A DNA stretch of 58,671 nt from the NCBI GenBank assembly GCA_026399835.1, contig JAPLQE010000027.1:1-58671 (forward strand), given 5' to 3'. Source of the DNA: Burkholderiales bacterium. Lineage in GTDB: Bacteria; Pseudomonadota; Gammaproteobacteria; Burkholderiales; Burkholderiaceae_E. Positions 26,600 to 36,300 of the stretch are shown in pieces (positions within the stretch are counted from its first letter, which is position 1; each line of letters starts with the position of its first letter). Below the pieces are notes generated by a model, which was given only the letters and a program-made list of their open reading frames with translations, made no database searches and was not told the DNA's origin. The translations under genes and the position numbers were made by a program.

Positions 26600-27445
26600 T
26601 CAGAACACGCTTTCGCGGATGAACACGAGGTCGTCGGGGCGGATCGGGTCCTCGAGCTTGGGCTCGAGCACCTGCACCGACTTGCCGCCGTAGCGGCGAT
26701 GCAGTCGCACGGAACGATCGGTGCCGCGCAGGGTCAGACCACCCCCCTTGGCGATCGCCTGGGCCAGCGTCATGCCGCGCTCGAGCGTGTACATCCCGGG
26801 CCGGTTGACCTGGCCGTAGATGTAGAAGTTCGGTGCACGGTTCACGTAGAGCACGTCGCCGGCGACGAGCCCGGGGTCCTTGCTCACGTCGCCCGAGGCG
26901 AACAGGTCCACCAGGTCGACCTCGACGCGCTGCGAGGTGCCGCCGCGCCGGGTGATCAGCACCACCTCGTCGGCGCCGGTCGGGGCGACGCCGCCTGCGA
27001 GCGACAGCACCTCGGACAGGCGCATGCCGGTCGTCTCGAGCGGATAGCGCCCGGGCTTGTTGACGTTCCCCAGCACCGACACCTGCTGGCTGCGGAACTG
27101 CACGATGTTGACCGTCACCTGCGGGTTCTGCAGGAAGTTGCCGCTCTTGAGACGCTCGGAGATCAGCCGCTCGACCGCGGTCGGCGACAGCCCGCCGATG
27201 CGCAGGGCACCCAGCAGCGGATACGAGATCACGCCGCTCTCGGAGACGCGGGCCTCGACGGTCAGGTCGGGGTTCTGGAAGACCTGCACGCGGATCACGT
27301 CGCCGGCGCCGACGACATAGTCGTCGCGCTGCTGCAGGGACTGAGGGGCCGCTGCCGCATCGCGCTGCTGGGCCGAGACCAGCCAGGGCGTCGCGCACAG
27401 TGCGACGAGGATCAGGAACTTGGAGAGGAGTGAGGAGCGTTGCAT
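26600..27445 (-). CDS. epsE: EpsE-type polysaccharide export protein (Wza family)
   Basis: A 281-residue periplasmic/outer-membrane export protein. A signal peptide (residues 1 to about 26, FLILVALCATPWLVSA) precedes a Poly_export domain (DDYVVGAGDVIRVQVFQNPD) and two SLBB repeats (QQVSVLGNVNKPGRYPL, FYIYGQVNRPGMYTL). It forms the outer-membrane exit of the polymer. The ATG at 27445 follows GAAGGTGATCGGAAC, a good ribosome-binding context; an in-frame ATG at 27466 would spoil the signal peptide. First gene of the leftward epsE-epsF-epsG-glycosyltransferase operon. Confidence 0.9.
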   Translation of the reverse strand: MQRSSLLSKFLILVALCATPWLVSAQQRDAAAAPQSLQQRDDYVVGAGDVIRVQVFQNPDLTVEARVSESGVISYPLLGALRIGGLSPTAVERLISERLKSGNFLQNPQVTVNIVQFRSQQVSVLGNVNKPGRYPLETTGMRLSEVLSLAGGVAPTGADEVVLITRRGGTSQRVEVDLVDLFASGDVSKDPGLVAGDVLYVNRAPNFYIYGQVNRPGMYTLERGMTLAQAIAKGGGLTLRGTDRSVRLHRRYGGKSVQVLEPKLEDPIRPDDLVFIRESVF

Positions 27446-27749
27446 GTTCCGATCACCTTCCGACACGTCGCAGGGAGCGCATGGGGACGACCTTCTTCTG
27501 AGGAGAGCGCCAGTTTAGACCAGGGCAGCGGCGCCCGTCGTGAAGCACTGCACAGCCCGCGATCGATGCCGACACGGCACGACACGGCACGACGGCCGTC
27601 CCGTCCGGCCCGCGTGCCGACCCCGTCACGGCCATGCTCGCCGCCGGAAAACACGACACCCGCCGCCGGCCAGGCCGGGGCGGGTGTCGGCGCGCGAGCC
27701 CCGGCGGGGCCAGCGCGAGGGCCCTCTCGAGGCCCGGCGAGGCGGTTTC
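27446..27749. other. 304-bp intergenic region upstream of epsE
   Basis: No gene found. It must carry the epsE promoter on the reverse strand. The 10-mer GACACGGCAC is repeated twice in tandem (27571-27590). The far end contains the terminator of the beta-helix gene. Confidence 0.5.
27654..27689 (-). terminator. Terminator hairpin after the beta-helix gene
   Basis: A long GC-rich stem (CGACACCCGCC-GCCGGCC paired with GGCCGG-GGCGGGTGTCG) with a three-base loop and one bulge, followed on the reverse strand by TGTTTTCC. It lies 61 bases past the stop at 27750. Confidence 0.7.
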
Positions 27750-30134
27750 CTACAGAAGCGAGTAGTGCGGCACCCACAGCAGGACGGTGCGGGAGGCCGC
27801 CGCGAACTGCGCGGCCGCCGTCTTCGCCACGGCGTTGCTCGTCACCGAGTCGCCGGAACCCGTCGCGATCGCGCCATCGGTGTAGGCGTTGCGCACCGGT
27901 GTCGGCGTGTTGACGAACCGGTTCGACACCACCTCGGTGCCGTCGGCCTTGGCGAGGCCGGCGCCAGCCGCGTTGATGATGACGTTGTTGTGCAGGCGCC
28001 CGTTGCGCGGCTGCGTGTCGGTGTTGTTCACGTGGTCGCCGATCGCGAACTTCTGGTAGAAGCCGTTGCCGCCCACCAGCACGTTCAGGAAGTCGAGCCC
28101 GTAGTTGTCGAGGCCGGAGCGGTACATCTGCGAACGCAGCTCGCCCAGCCAGGTGTCATTCGGATTGATGAAGCGGGCGCCCTGCGCGAGCTTGTTGTTG
28201 TCGATCATGATGTTGCCGAACCGACGGATCGCGAAGTTCGTGTTGTTCTGGACGCCCTGGCCTTCGTTCTCGGCGCAGAGGTTGAAGTACACGTTCGTCC
28301 AGCCGGTGTTGTCGTCCAGGCCGATGCCCACGCCCTCGGTCATCCACTCGTCCCACACCGTCTGACGGCAGCACGAGTTGTAGCGGACCACGATGTTCTC
28401 GCAGCGCAGCGCCGGGTCGCTCGAGAAGAGCTCGATGCCCCGCCCGTAGCGGGTCGGGTCGGACGCGGTGCGGCCGCCGTCGCGCGAACCGTTCTCGCTG
28501 CAGCGGTTGTGCTCGATCGTCACGTCGCCCATCTTCGGCGCCTGCACCCGGTTGAAGTGGATGCCCATCGCGTTGCGGCTCACGTCGTTCGACACGAGCT
28601 TCACGTTGCTCCAGGTATCGTCCGGATGCGGCGTCCAGGCCTGCAGTCCCAGGCCGACATAGCGGTTGTCGCTGAAGTTGTTCCGGTAGATCAGCGTGTC
28701 CTTCATGTTGGACCCGCGGAACCCGTAGCCGCTGTTGCCGTCGGTGCCGGCGACATTGAAGCGCGCGGTGTTGCCGCCGATCTCGGCGCCGGTGAGCACC
28801 GCGGTGCCCGAGTACGGCGCCCAGCGGATGCCGTGCTCGCCGTTGGAGTTGGCCACGCAGCGGTACATCCGCAGCCCGGTCATCGGCGCGGTGTTGGCCT
28901 CGACCGAGATGCCGTCGCGCGCGTTCGAGTTCGTCTGGCAGCCGTCGATCGTCAGCGCGGTCGACTCGTAGAAGATCATGCCGCGCTGCGGCATGGCGTC
29001 GGCCACGCAGTTCTTGATCAGCAGGTTGGCACCGCGGTCGACGCGCAGGCCGGCCTCGCCGCTGGCGCCGACGACCTTCAGGCCGTCGATGCAGACCCAG
29101 GTGCTGTCCATCACGCGGATGCCGATCGCCGCGCCGCCCGCGTCGACCGTGGCCGCGCCGAGCGCGGACACGCGGTTGCCGTTGGCCGGGTCGTAGACGC
29201 CGATCACCAGCGGCGAGCCCTGCGAGGCCGCGACGTTCTGCACGAGCACCGCGCCGCGCAGGGTCGAGCCCTGGCGGATCAGCACCTCGGTGCCGGCGTT
29301 GAGCGACACGCCCGACAGCGAGTTGCGCGGGCTCGACAGGGTGCCTGCGCCGCCGGCGGCGGCCGTCGGATCCACGTAGACCTTGCGTGCGACGGTGTAG
29401 CCGGCGGTGACGTCCGGCAGCGCCTTGCCGGCGATCAGCACGCCGAGCAGGGATTCGATGACGCTGATGTAGTCGCGACCGACCGTGATCCAGCCCGAGC
29501 CGTTGCTGCGCTGATAGGTGCCGCCGCTGAGGTCCGACACGAAGACGTACTCGCCCGGCATGGAGGCGGCCCGCGGACGGGCCGCGAGGGTCACCGTCGT
29601 CACCGCCTCGAGGGGCGCGTTCGACGGCAGGTTGACCCATTTGGTGCCGGTCGAGACCTGGTGGCGCTGGGTCGTCGTGTTGTAGATGACGGCATGCGCC
29701 ATCGACGCGGGCGCCGGACGGGTGGTGTCGGTGTAGCGCGTCGGTGCGGCCTCGAAGATCTGGCTGCCGCTGCCCGAGTAGTTCACCGCGCGGTTCATGA
29801 TGTCCATCGTCGGCGTGCCCTTGGGCTCGACCGGGACATCGTCCACCACCGGTGCGTTCGCCGCGGTGGCCGCAGCCGTGCTACCGGCAGGCTTGGAGAG
29901 GGGCGAGGCGCCGGTGGCCGCGGTGTCGGCGGTCGCGCCGTCGGCCGGCCCCGTGGTCGCGCCCGCACTGACCTCGTTGGTCGGGTCCGCGCAGCCGGCC
30001 ATCACGAGGAGTCCTGCCGACGCGCCGCCGGTGAACAGCAGTCGTCGACGCGTCGGAGAATGCGCCGTGCGGGCCGGTGTCAGCGTGACGTCGGCCGCGC
30101 GGGCATCGTCGAGTCGGTTGCGCGAATCGTTCAT
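27750..30134 (-). CDS. Exported right-handed parallel beta-helix lipoprotein, possible polysaccharide lyase/epimerase
   Basis: A 794-residue protein. Residues 27-50 form a twin-arginine-like signal (SPTRRRLLFTGGASAGLLVM) ending in a lipobox (VMAGC), so it is probably Tat-exported and lipid-anchored. After a Thr/Ala-rich spacer, residues about 250-760 are a ladder of short beta-helix rungs with Asn/Asp-rich turns (LLIKNCVADAMPQRGMIFYE, LIYRNNFSDNRYVGLGLQ, IVVRYNSCCRQTVW). Such folds occur in polysaccharide lyases, epimerases and hydrolases; no catalytic set can be named. AAGGAG stands five bases before the ATG. Between epsL and epsE, it may trim or remodel the EPS in the periplasm. Confidence 0.8.
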   Translation of the reverse strand: MNDSRNRLDDARAADVTLTPARTAHSPTRRRLLFTGGASAGLLVMAGCADPTNEVSAGATTGPADGATADTAATGASPLSKPAGSTAAATAANAPVVDDVPVEPKGTPTMDIMNRAVNYSGSGSQIFEAAPTRYTDTTRPAPASMAHAVIYNTTTQRHQVSTGTKWVNLPSNAPLEAVTTVTLAARPRAASMPGEYVFVSDLSGGTYQRSNGSGWITVGRDYISVIESLLGVLIAGKALPDVTAGYTVARKVYVDPTAAAGGAGTLSSPRNSLSGVSLNAGTEVLIRQGSTLRGAVLVQNVAASQGSPLVIGVYDPANGNRVSALGAATVDAGGAAIGIRVMDSTWVCIDGLKVVGASGEAGLRVDRGANLLIKNCVADAMPQRGMIFYESTALTIDGCQTNSNARDGISVEANTAPMTGLRMYRCVANSNGEHGIRWAPYSGTAVLTGAEIGGNTARFNVAGTDGNSGYGFRGSNMKDTLIYRNNFSDNRYVGLGLQAWTPHPDDTWSNVKLVSNDVSRNAMGIHFNRVQAPKMGDVTIEHNRCSENGSRDGGRTASDPTRYGRGIELFSSDPALRCENIVVRYNSCCRQTVWDEWMTEGVGIGLDDNTGWTNVYFNLCAENEGQGVQNNTNFAIRRFGNIMIDNNKLAQGARFINPNDTWLGELRSQMYRSGLDNYGLDFLNVLVGGNGFYQKFAIGDHVNNTDTQPRNGRLHNNVIINAAGAGLAKADGTEVVSNRFVNTPTPVRNAYTDGAIATGSGDSVTSNAVAKTAAAQFAAASRTVLLWVPHYSLL

Positions 30135-30473
30135 AGGGCACTCCTTGGGGCTGGCGTGGCGCAGGGATGCGAGGAGCACATCTCGTCCGCGGCCACTGTG
30201 AACTACGTCACGACCCTACCGACGCTTGACGTCCTGGTGCACCCGTAGTCGCCCCGACGGCCCTTATCGCCCGATCGGCGGACACCATTAGATGGTGCCG
30301 AAGCCGGCCCCTCGGAAAACCGAAAGCCCCGAAACCCGCATGGACACTCGATCTCCGGTCATATTGACCAGGTTTGCAGCTGACCGCCCGTCGGGCGAGG
30401 CCTGCCGCTCGGATCGCAGGGCGCGATCCGCAGTCGGGTCGGCGCGCGCCTTCGGGCGCGCCGACCCCTTGGC
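30135..30473. other. 339-bp intergenic region between epsL and the beta-helix gene
   Basis: No gene. Next to the epsL stop is a strong hairpin (listed separately). Near the beta-helix side is a 15-base inverted repeat, CACCAT-TAG-ATGGTG (30283-30297), suited to a dimeric regulator. The base composition around 30200-30380 is less GC-rich than the flanking genes. Confidence 0.5.
30436..30466 (-). terminator. Terminator hairpin after epsL
   Basis: A 12-bp perfect stem (GGGTCGGCGCGC / GCGCGCCGACCC) around an 8-base loop containing TTCG, starting 8 bases beyond the epsL stop. No T tract is obvious. Confidence 0.6.
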
Positions 30474-31742
30474 TCAGAAGAACGTCCGCACGCCCAGGCC
30501 GAGCACGTTGTCGGTGAACTCGAACTGCTGGTAGTTCGAGGAGCGCTTGAGGCTCCAGAAGTACCCGTTCAGGTACACGTTGCGGGCGAACTCGTAGCGT
30601 GCCTCGAGGCCCCAGCGGGTCAGCGTGTCGCGCCGCGCGGGGTTGCCGCTGATGACGAAGCCCGGATCGCCGTCGTACAGGCGACGCTCCCACGAGACCA
30701 TCGGGATCAGCGAGGTGCGCCCGCTGATGCGGATCTGCGGGTCGAAGGCGATCCGCTGGATCTCGACCCAGCTCGCGGTCAGCGAGGTGTCCGGGATGAT
30801 GTCGCGCACGAGGTTCAGGCGCATGCGGACCGACCCCGACCATTCCCAGTCGGCGAGCACGCCGAGGGTCAGGCCGGTGAAGTCGCGCGCCGACACGGTG
30901 GCGTACTCGCGGCGGGTCCAGCCGGCGGTGCCGGTAACGCTGGTGTCGTTGGTGGGCCGGTAGGTCAGGCGCCCGAGCAGCGCGTCCTGCGTGAAGTTGT
31001 TGTCGACGCCGCCCGGCAGCACGTTGCCGTTGGAGTCGAGCACCTGGCGGTTCGGGTAGCTGCCGTCGGTGCGGCGATAGAAGAAGTCGATGTCGGTCGC
31101 GTTGCGCGGCTCGTAGCGCAGGCCGGCCTCGTAGGCTTGGAACGTGTAGTCGTTCTGGCGGGAGATCGTGCCCGAGTTGTCGAGCGTCGCCTGGTCGAGC
31201 GCGCCGAACACGCTCCAGGAGGGCGTGAAGCGAAAGCCCGCGAGGCCGCGCACGAAGACGCGGGTCTCGAGGTTCTCGACCGCGGTGAGCGCCGCGTCGA
31301 AGGGCGTGCGCAGGCGCGAGACCCGGCCCTCGAACTGTCCGTAGGCCGGGCGGCCGAGCTCGATGTCCCAGATGCCGCCGGCGTTGTAGCCGACGTAGTC
31401 GAGACGCGAGTTGTCAAGATACTTGGTCGGCGTCGCGGTGGCGTCGAGGCGCAGTCGCTGGTTGCCGAAGTCGCGGTCGTAGAAGACCGACAGCGGCACG
31501 CGCAGCAGCGTGTCCGACGGTCCGCCCGGGATCGCGAACAGGTTCGAGTGACGCTCGATGTCCAGGCCCACGCCAAGGCGCACGGTGTCGGGCAGGTCCG
31601 CTCGGAAAGGCGACTCCGGCGTGGGCTGCTGCTGCTGCTGGGGCTGCTGCTGCGCCAGGGCCGCGGTGCTTCCGGCGAGCGCGAGAAGCAGGGCTGCGGC
31701 CTGGTGAGACACCCGTCCGACTGCGAAGGCTTTGGAGTTCAT
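30474..31742 (-). CDS. epsL: EpsL-type outer-membrane beta-barrel protein of the EPS locus
   Basis: A 422-residue protein. A signal peptide (ALLLALAGSTAALA) leads into a Gln-rich stretch (QQQPQQQQQP) and then a barrel-like sequence of alternating strands with aromatic belts (RLGVGLDIERHSNLF, YEPRNATDIDFFYRRTDGSY, NVYLNGYFWSLKRSSNYQQF) that ends in Phe (GLGVRTFF), the usual barrel C terminus. EpsL proteins are found with exosortase-linked EPS operons and are thought to help polymer cross the outer membrane. The ATG at 31742 (MNSKAFAVGR) gives the signal peptide at the N terminus; an ATG at 31853 would add 37 unlikely residues. Divergent from epsB. Confidence 0.82.
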   Translation of the reverse strand: MNSKAFAVGRVSHQAAALLLALAGSTAALAQQQPQQQQQPTPESPFRADLPDTVRLGVGLDIERHSNLFAIPGGPSDTLLRVPLSVFYDRDFGNQRLRLDATATPTKYLDNSRLDYVGYNAGGIWDIELGRPAYGQFEGRVSRLRTPFDAALTAVENLETRVFVRGLAGFRFTPSWSVFGALDQATLDNSGTISRQNDYTFQAYEAGLRYEPRNATDIDFFYRRTDGSYPNRQVLDSNGNVLPGGVDNNFTQDALLGRLTYRPTNDTSVTGTAGWTRREYATVSARDFTGLTLGVLADWEWSGSVRMRLNLVRDIIPDTSLTASWVEIQRIAFDPQIRISGRTSLIPMVSWERRLYDGDPGFVISGNPARRDTLTRWGLEARYEFARNVYLNGYFWSLKRSSNYQQFEFTDNVLGLGVRTFF

Positions 31743-31877
31743 GAGCACCCTGATGAGAACTGGCGCACAGCCGAGACTCGCTGCGGCACCCAGAATGAAC
31801 CGGTCTTCACCCGGCATCCGATCTGGCGGGGACGGTACCAGCTTCGGCACCACCGCGCTAGAAGAGAGGACCTCTGC

Positions 31878-33287
31878 ATGGCAACGCTTCCGACGACCCG
31901 ACCCTTCTCAGCGCTCGCGCCCTTCCGAACTGGCAACACCGGCCTCGGAGCGGTCGCGCAATCGGCCTTCGATCCGGCCATCGCCGTGGCGACCCTGCTG
32001 GCGGTCACCGTGATCTCGGGCCTGCCGGTGGGGCCGGCCGAGTGGGGTCTCGCGCTGCTGGCCTTCGTGCTCTCCTACCCCGGCGACATCTCGTTCCGTG
32101 CACGACTGCCCGGCCAGCTCCGGCGGATCGCCGCCAACTGGGGCCTGGTGGTGGGCGTGCTGCTGGCCGTCGGCGTGGCCTTCGGTGCGCTGCGCCTCTA
32201 CGACATCGAGCAGCTGGCGGTATGGGTGGTCGCGACCCCCATCGTGCAGGTGCTCGCCCACTGGGCGGGCCCGACCGTGCTGTCGCGCGTGTCCACGTTG
32301 CGACGTCACAACACGGCGATCGTGATCGGCGCGAACGCCCACGGCCGCATGCTCGTGCGCTCCATCCAGAACGACCCGTTGTCGCAGACGCGCTTCGCCG
32401 CGTACTTCGACGACCGCGAGACCGACCGGCTCGGCCCGGACCTCGAGGTCCCGATGGCCGGCCGCATCGACGCGGTCGTCGACTTCGTGCGCGGCAACCA
32501 CATCGACCAGATCTACATCGCGCTGCCGATGGCCTCGCAGCCGCGGATCCTCAAGCTGCTCGACCAGCTGCGCGACACCACCGCCTCGATCTACTTCCTG
32601 CCCGACATCTTCCTGTACGACCTGATCCAGGCGCGCGTGGACATCATCGGCGGCATGCCGGTGATGGCAGTGTGCGAGACGCCGTTCTTCGGCACCACCG
32701 GCATCATCAAGCGCATCGCCGACCTCGCGATCACGGTCACCGCACTGGTACTGACCGCGCCGCTGATGGTGGCGGTCGCGATCGCCATCAAGACGACGAT
32801 GCCGGGTCCGGTGCTCTTCAAGCAGCGCCGCTACGGGCTGGACGGCCGCGAGATCACCGTCTGGAAGTTCCGCACGATGAAGGTCCAGGAGGACGGCGCC
32901 GACGTGAAGCAGGCCACCAAGGACGACGACCGCGTGACCCAGCTCGGGCGGCTGCTGCGCCGGACCTCGATCGACGAGCTGCCGCAGTTCTTCAACGTGC
33001 TGCAGGGCCGGATGAGCGTCGTCGGGCCGCGGCCGCATGCCGTCGCCCACAACGAGATGTACCGCAAGCTGATCAAGGGCTACATGATCCGGCACAAGGT
33101 GAAGCCGGGAATAACGGGGTGGGCGCAGGTCAATGGCGCGCGAGGCGAGACGGATACAATCGACAAGATGAAACGCCGCATCGAGTTCGACCTGGAGTAC
33201 CTCCGGAGTTGGTCGCTGCGGCTGGACCTGCAGATCGTGGTGCGCACTGTCGTCCAGGCCCTGCGCCGCGACCCCAACGTGTATTGA
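31878..33287 (+). CDS. epsB: EpsB-type undecaprenyl-phosphate sugar phosphotransferase
   Basis: A 469-residue initiating transferase. Four N-terminal helices (about 20-140) and a Rossmann-like CoA_binding_3 region (IVIGANAHGRMLVRSI) are followed by another membrane segment (LAITVTALVLTAPLMVAVAI) and the catalytic PGT domain: KFRTMKVQEDG, RTSIDELPQFFNVLQGRMS, VGPRPHAVAHNE, and KPGITGWAQVNGARGETDT. It attaches a sugar-1-phosphate, typically glucose, to undecaprenyl phosphate to start the repeat unit. GAGAGGA lies eight bases before the ATG. Divergent from epsL. Confidence 0.92.
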   Translation: MATLPTTRPFSALAPFRTGNTGLGAVAQSAFDPAIAVATLLAVTVISGLPVGPAEWGLALLAFVLSYPGDISFRARLPGQLRRIAANWGLVVGVLLAVGVAFGALRLYDIEQLAVWVVATPIVQVLAHWAGPTVLSRVSTLRRHNTAIVIGANAHGRMLVRSIQNDPLSQTRFAAYFDDRETDRLGPDLEVPMAGRIDAVVDFVRGNHIDQIYIALPMASQPRILKLLDQLRDTTASIYFLPDIFLYDLIQARVDIIGGMPVMAVCETPFFGTTGIIKRIADLAITVTALVLTAPLMVAVAIAIKTTMPGPVLFKQRRYGLDGREITVWKFRTMKVQEDGADVKQATKDDDRVTQLGRLLRRTSIDELPQFFNVLQGRMSVVGPRPHAVAHNEMYRKLIKGYMIRHKVKPGITGWAQVNGARGETDTIDKMKRRIEFDLEYLRSWSLRLDLQIVVRTVVQALRRDPNVY

Positions 33288-33366
33288 TGTCCCCGCCGGC
33301 GCCCGCCGGCTCGCGGCCCCGCCGCGACGCGCCGGGCGTTCGGCCACAGAGTGACGAGGCAGATCC

Positions 33367-36300
33367 GTGGCCCTTGAATTCCAGACCGTCGTCCGGGGCT
33401 CGGCCCCGCAGCGTCTGACCCTCGGCGAAGGCCGCATGCGCGTCCCAGCGCGCCCCGGGTCGGAGTTCAAGATCGTCGACGACGCGGGCAAGGTCATCCC
33501 CGGCACCTCGGTCAAGCGGGTCGACAACCACCTGCTGGTCGAGGGCCTGCCCGGCGGACGCAGCGTCGAGATCACCGACTTCTTCACCGCCTGCGCGCCG
33601 AGCGGCGCGTCGAGCTGCTCGCTGTCGATGGCCGAGCTCGGCAGCACGGCGGGCCCGATCACGCCCGCCTCCGACCCGATCGCGGCGCTGCCCGACGGCT
33701 CGTTCCTGCTCTACGGCGGCGTGTCGCCCGGCGGCCCGGCCGCCCTGAGCGCACCGATCGTCGCGGCCGCCGACAACAGCTGGAAGGCGATCGGCGCGGG
33801 CATCGGCGGCCTGGCGATCGCCGGCCTGGCGGCCGGTGCCGGCGGAGGCGGCGGCGGCGGCAGCACCCAGGACACCACGCCCCCGCCCCCCCCTGCGTTC
33901 ACCAGCAAGTCCGCGCTCAACGGACTGGCGCCCACCTTCACCGGCACGGCCGAGCCCGGCGCGCGGGTGCTGGTGCGCATCGACGTCAACCAGAACGGCA
34001 ACGCCGGCGACGCCGGCGACGTGACCTTCGAGACCATCGCCCTGGCCGACGGCACATGGCGGATCTCCACCGGCGACCAGGCACCCGTGCAGGGCACGTA
34101 CGCGGTGTCCGCGATCGCGCGGGACGTCTCGGGCAACCTCAGTACAGCGACCAACACCACGATCGCCATCGACGCGACCGCGCCTACCAAGCCCACCGTC
34201 GCCGTCGACAGCGAGATCAACCGGGCCGAATCGCTCGCCGGCGTGACGGTATCGGGCACCGGCGAGGCGGGCGCCACGATCACGGTCGTATGGGGCAGCG
34301 TCACCAAGACCGGCACCGTCGCCGCGGACGGCACGTGGTCGCTGCTCTTCGGCACGACCGAGCTGCCGCAGGCGCAGGGCGCGAGCGTGGTCTCGACCAC
34401 GCTGACCGACGAGGCGGGCAACGTCAGCCCGACCGAGTCGCGCGTGGTGGTGATCGACTCGGTGGCGCCGGCAGCGCCGGCGGTCACCAGCGGTGCCCTG
34501 ACCAACTCGGTGCAGCCGAAGATCACAGGTACCGCAGAGCCGGGTTCCACCGTCCAGCTCTCGATCGACAGGGCGAACAACGGCACGGTCGATCTCGTCT
34601 ACAGCACGCCCGTTCCCCCCTCGGGCATCTGGGAAGTCAACATCGCCACGGCGGTGCCCGCGGGAGCGTCGGCCCCGGCGGCGCTTTCAGACCTTTCGAC
34701 CAACGGGTTGTCGGTACAGGCGACCGATGCGAGCGGCAACCCTGGGCCGAGCAACACGGCGACGCTGGCGATCGATGTCACATTGCCCAGCGCGCCCAGC
34801 ATCGCAGCGATCTCCGGCGGCTTCATCAATTCGGCGGAGCGCGCCGCCGGAGTCCTCATCTCGGGCACATTGGACCCGGTGTACGCGAATCGCCCCGTCA
34901 CCGTCTCGTTCGGCTCGGGCACATCGAAGGTCGTCACCGCGACCGGCACCACATGGAGCGCGGCGTTCGCCGCAGGCGAACTCCCCTCGGTCGATGCCAC
35001 CTACACGGTGACCGCGGTCACCTCGAGCGCCGTCGGTCAGCCCAGCCTTCCCGGCACGCAGTCGGTGGTGGTCGACACAGCGGCACCAGCCGCCCTGGGG
35101 CGCTCTCTGGCGGCCGACACCGGCATTTCAGCGGTCGACGGCATCACCAGCAATGGCCGGGTCGACGTGACCGGTCTGGAAGGCGGCGCCACCTGGCAGT
35201 ACAGCACCAATGCGGGCGCTTCCTGGACAGCAGGCAGCGGCAGCTTCGTCACGCTCACCGGGGACGGCGCCAAATCCATTACCGTCAGGCAGATCGACGC
35301 GGCCGGCAACATCGGAGCGCCCAGTGCAGCGCTTGGCTTCACGCTCGACACCACTCCGCCCGTCACGCCTGGCCGCACGCTGGCGGTCGACAGCGGGGCT
35401 TCGGCCACAGACGGTGTCACGAACGACGGGCTCGTGAACGTGTCCGGCCTCGAAGTCGGGGCCGCCTGGCAGTATACCCTCAACGGCGGCACGTCGTGGC
35501 TGACCGGCACGGGGGCATCGTTCACGATCGCGACAGACGGCGTCTATTCCGTCCAGGTTCGCCAGACCGACGCGGCCGGCTTCACTTCGACGAGCACCGC
35601 ACTCGCGGTGACGCTCGACACGACCGCCCCCGCAGCCGCTCCGACAGGCACGTTGGCGATCGACAGCGCACTGCCCGACGGCATCACGAACAGCGGCCTC
35701 GTGAACGTCACGGGGGTGGATGCCGGAGCGACCTGGCAGTACAGCATCAATGCAGGCTCGACGTGGGTCAGCGGCACGGGCTCCTCGGTCAACCTGACCG
35801 GCGACGGCGCGAAGTCCGTCCTGTTTCGACAACTCGACCTCGCGGGCAGTGACGGCCCGGTGAGCGCGGCCCCCTTGACGTTCACACTCGACACCACCGT
35901 GCCGACGGCCACGATCGCGGACAATTTCGTCGGCGGCGCTGCCTCTGCTGTCGGCCCCGTGACGTTCACGTTCTCGCTCAGCGAGGCGGTCACGGGCTTT
36001 GACATCTCGGACATCGACGTTTTCGGCGGTACCGCCGGAGCACTGACCGCAGGCGGCAACGAGACGACCTACACGCTCGTCGTGACGCCCGACCCAGCTG
36101 CTGCCGCCTCGATCGATGTCCAGGTCCTGGCGGGAGGATTCACCGACGTGGCGGGCAACCCCAATTCAGCGAGCGCGCTCGCGCAGCAGGCCTACAACAC
36201 GAATGTAGGACGGGTCAGCGCGTCGGCACTGATCGACAACGGCGCGACCGCGGCGACCACCGGACTGGCCATCGCGCCGGGGACCACCACCACGGACGAC

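Noticed and set aside
27540-30248. A 902-codon forward frame across the beta-helix gene
   Set aside because: It is the complement of beta-helix codons; His/Arg/Val-rich with no domain, while the reverse frame has signal peptide, lipobox, ribosome-binding site and rungs.
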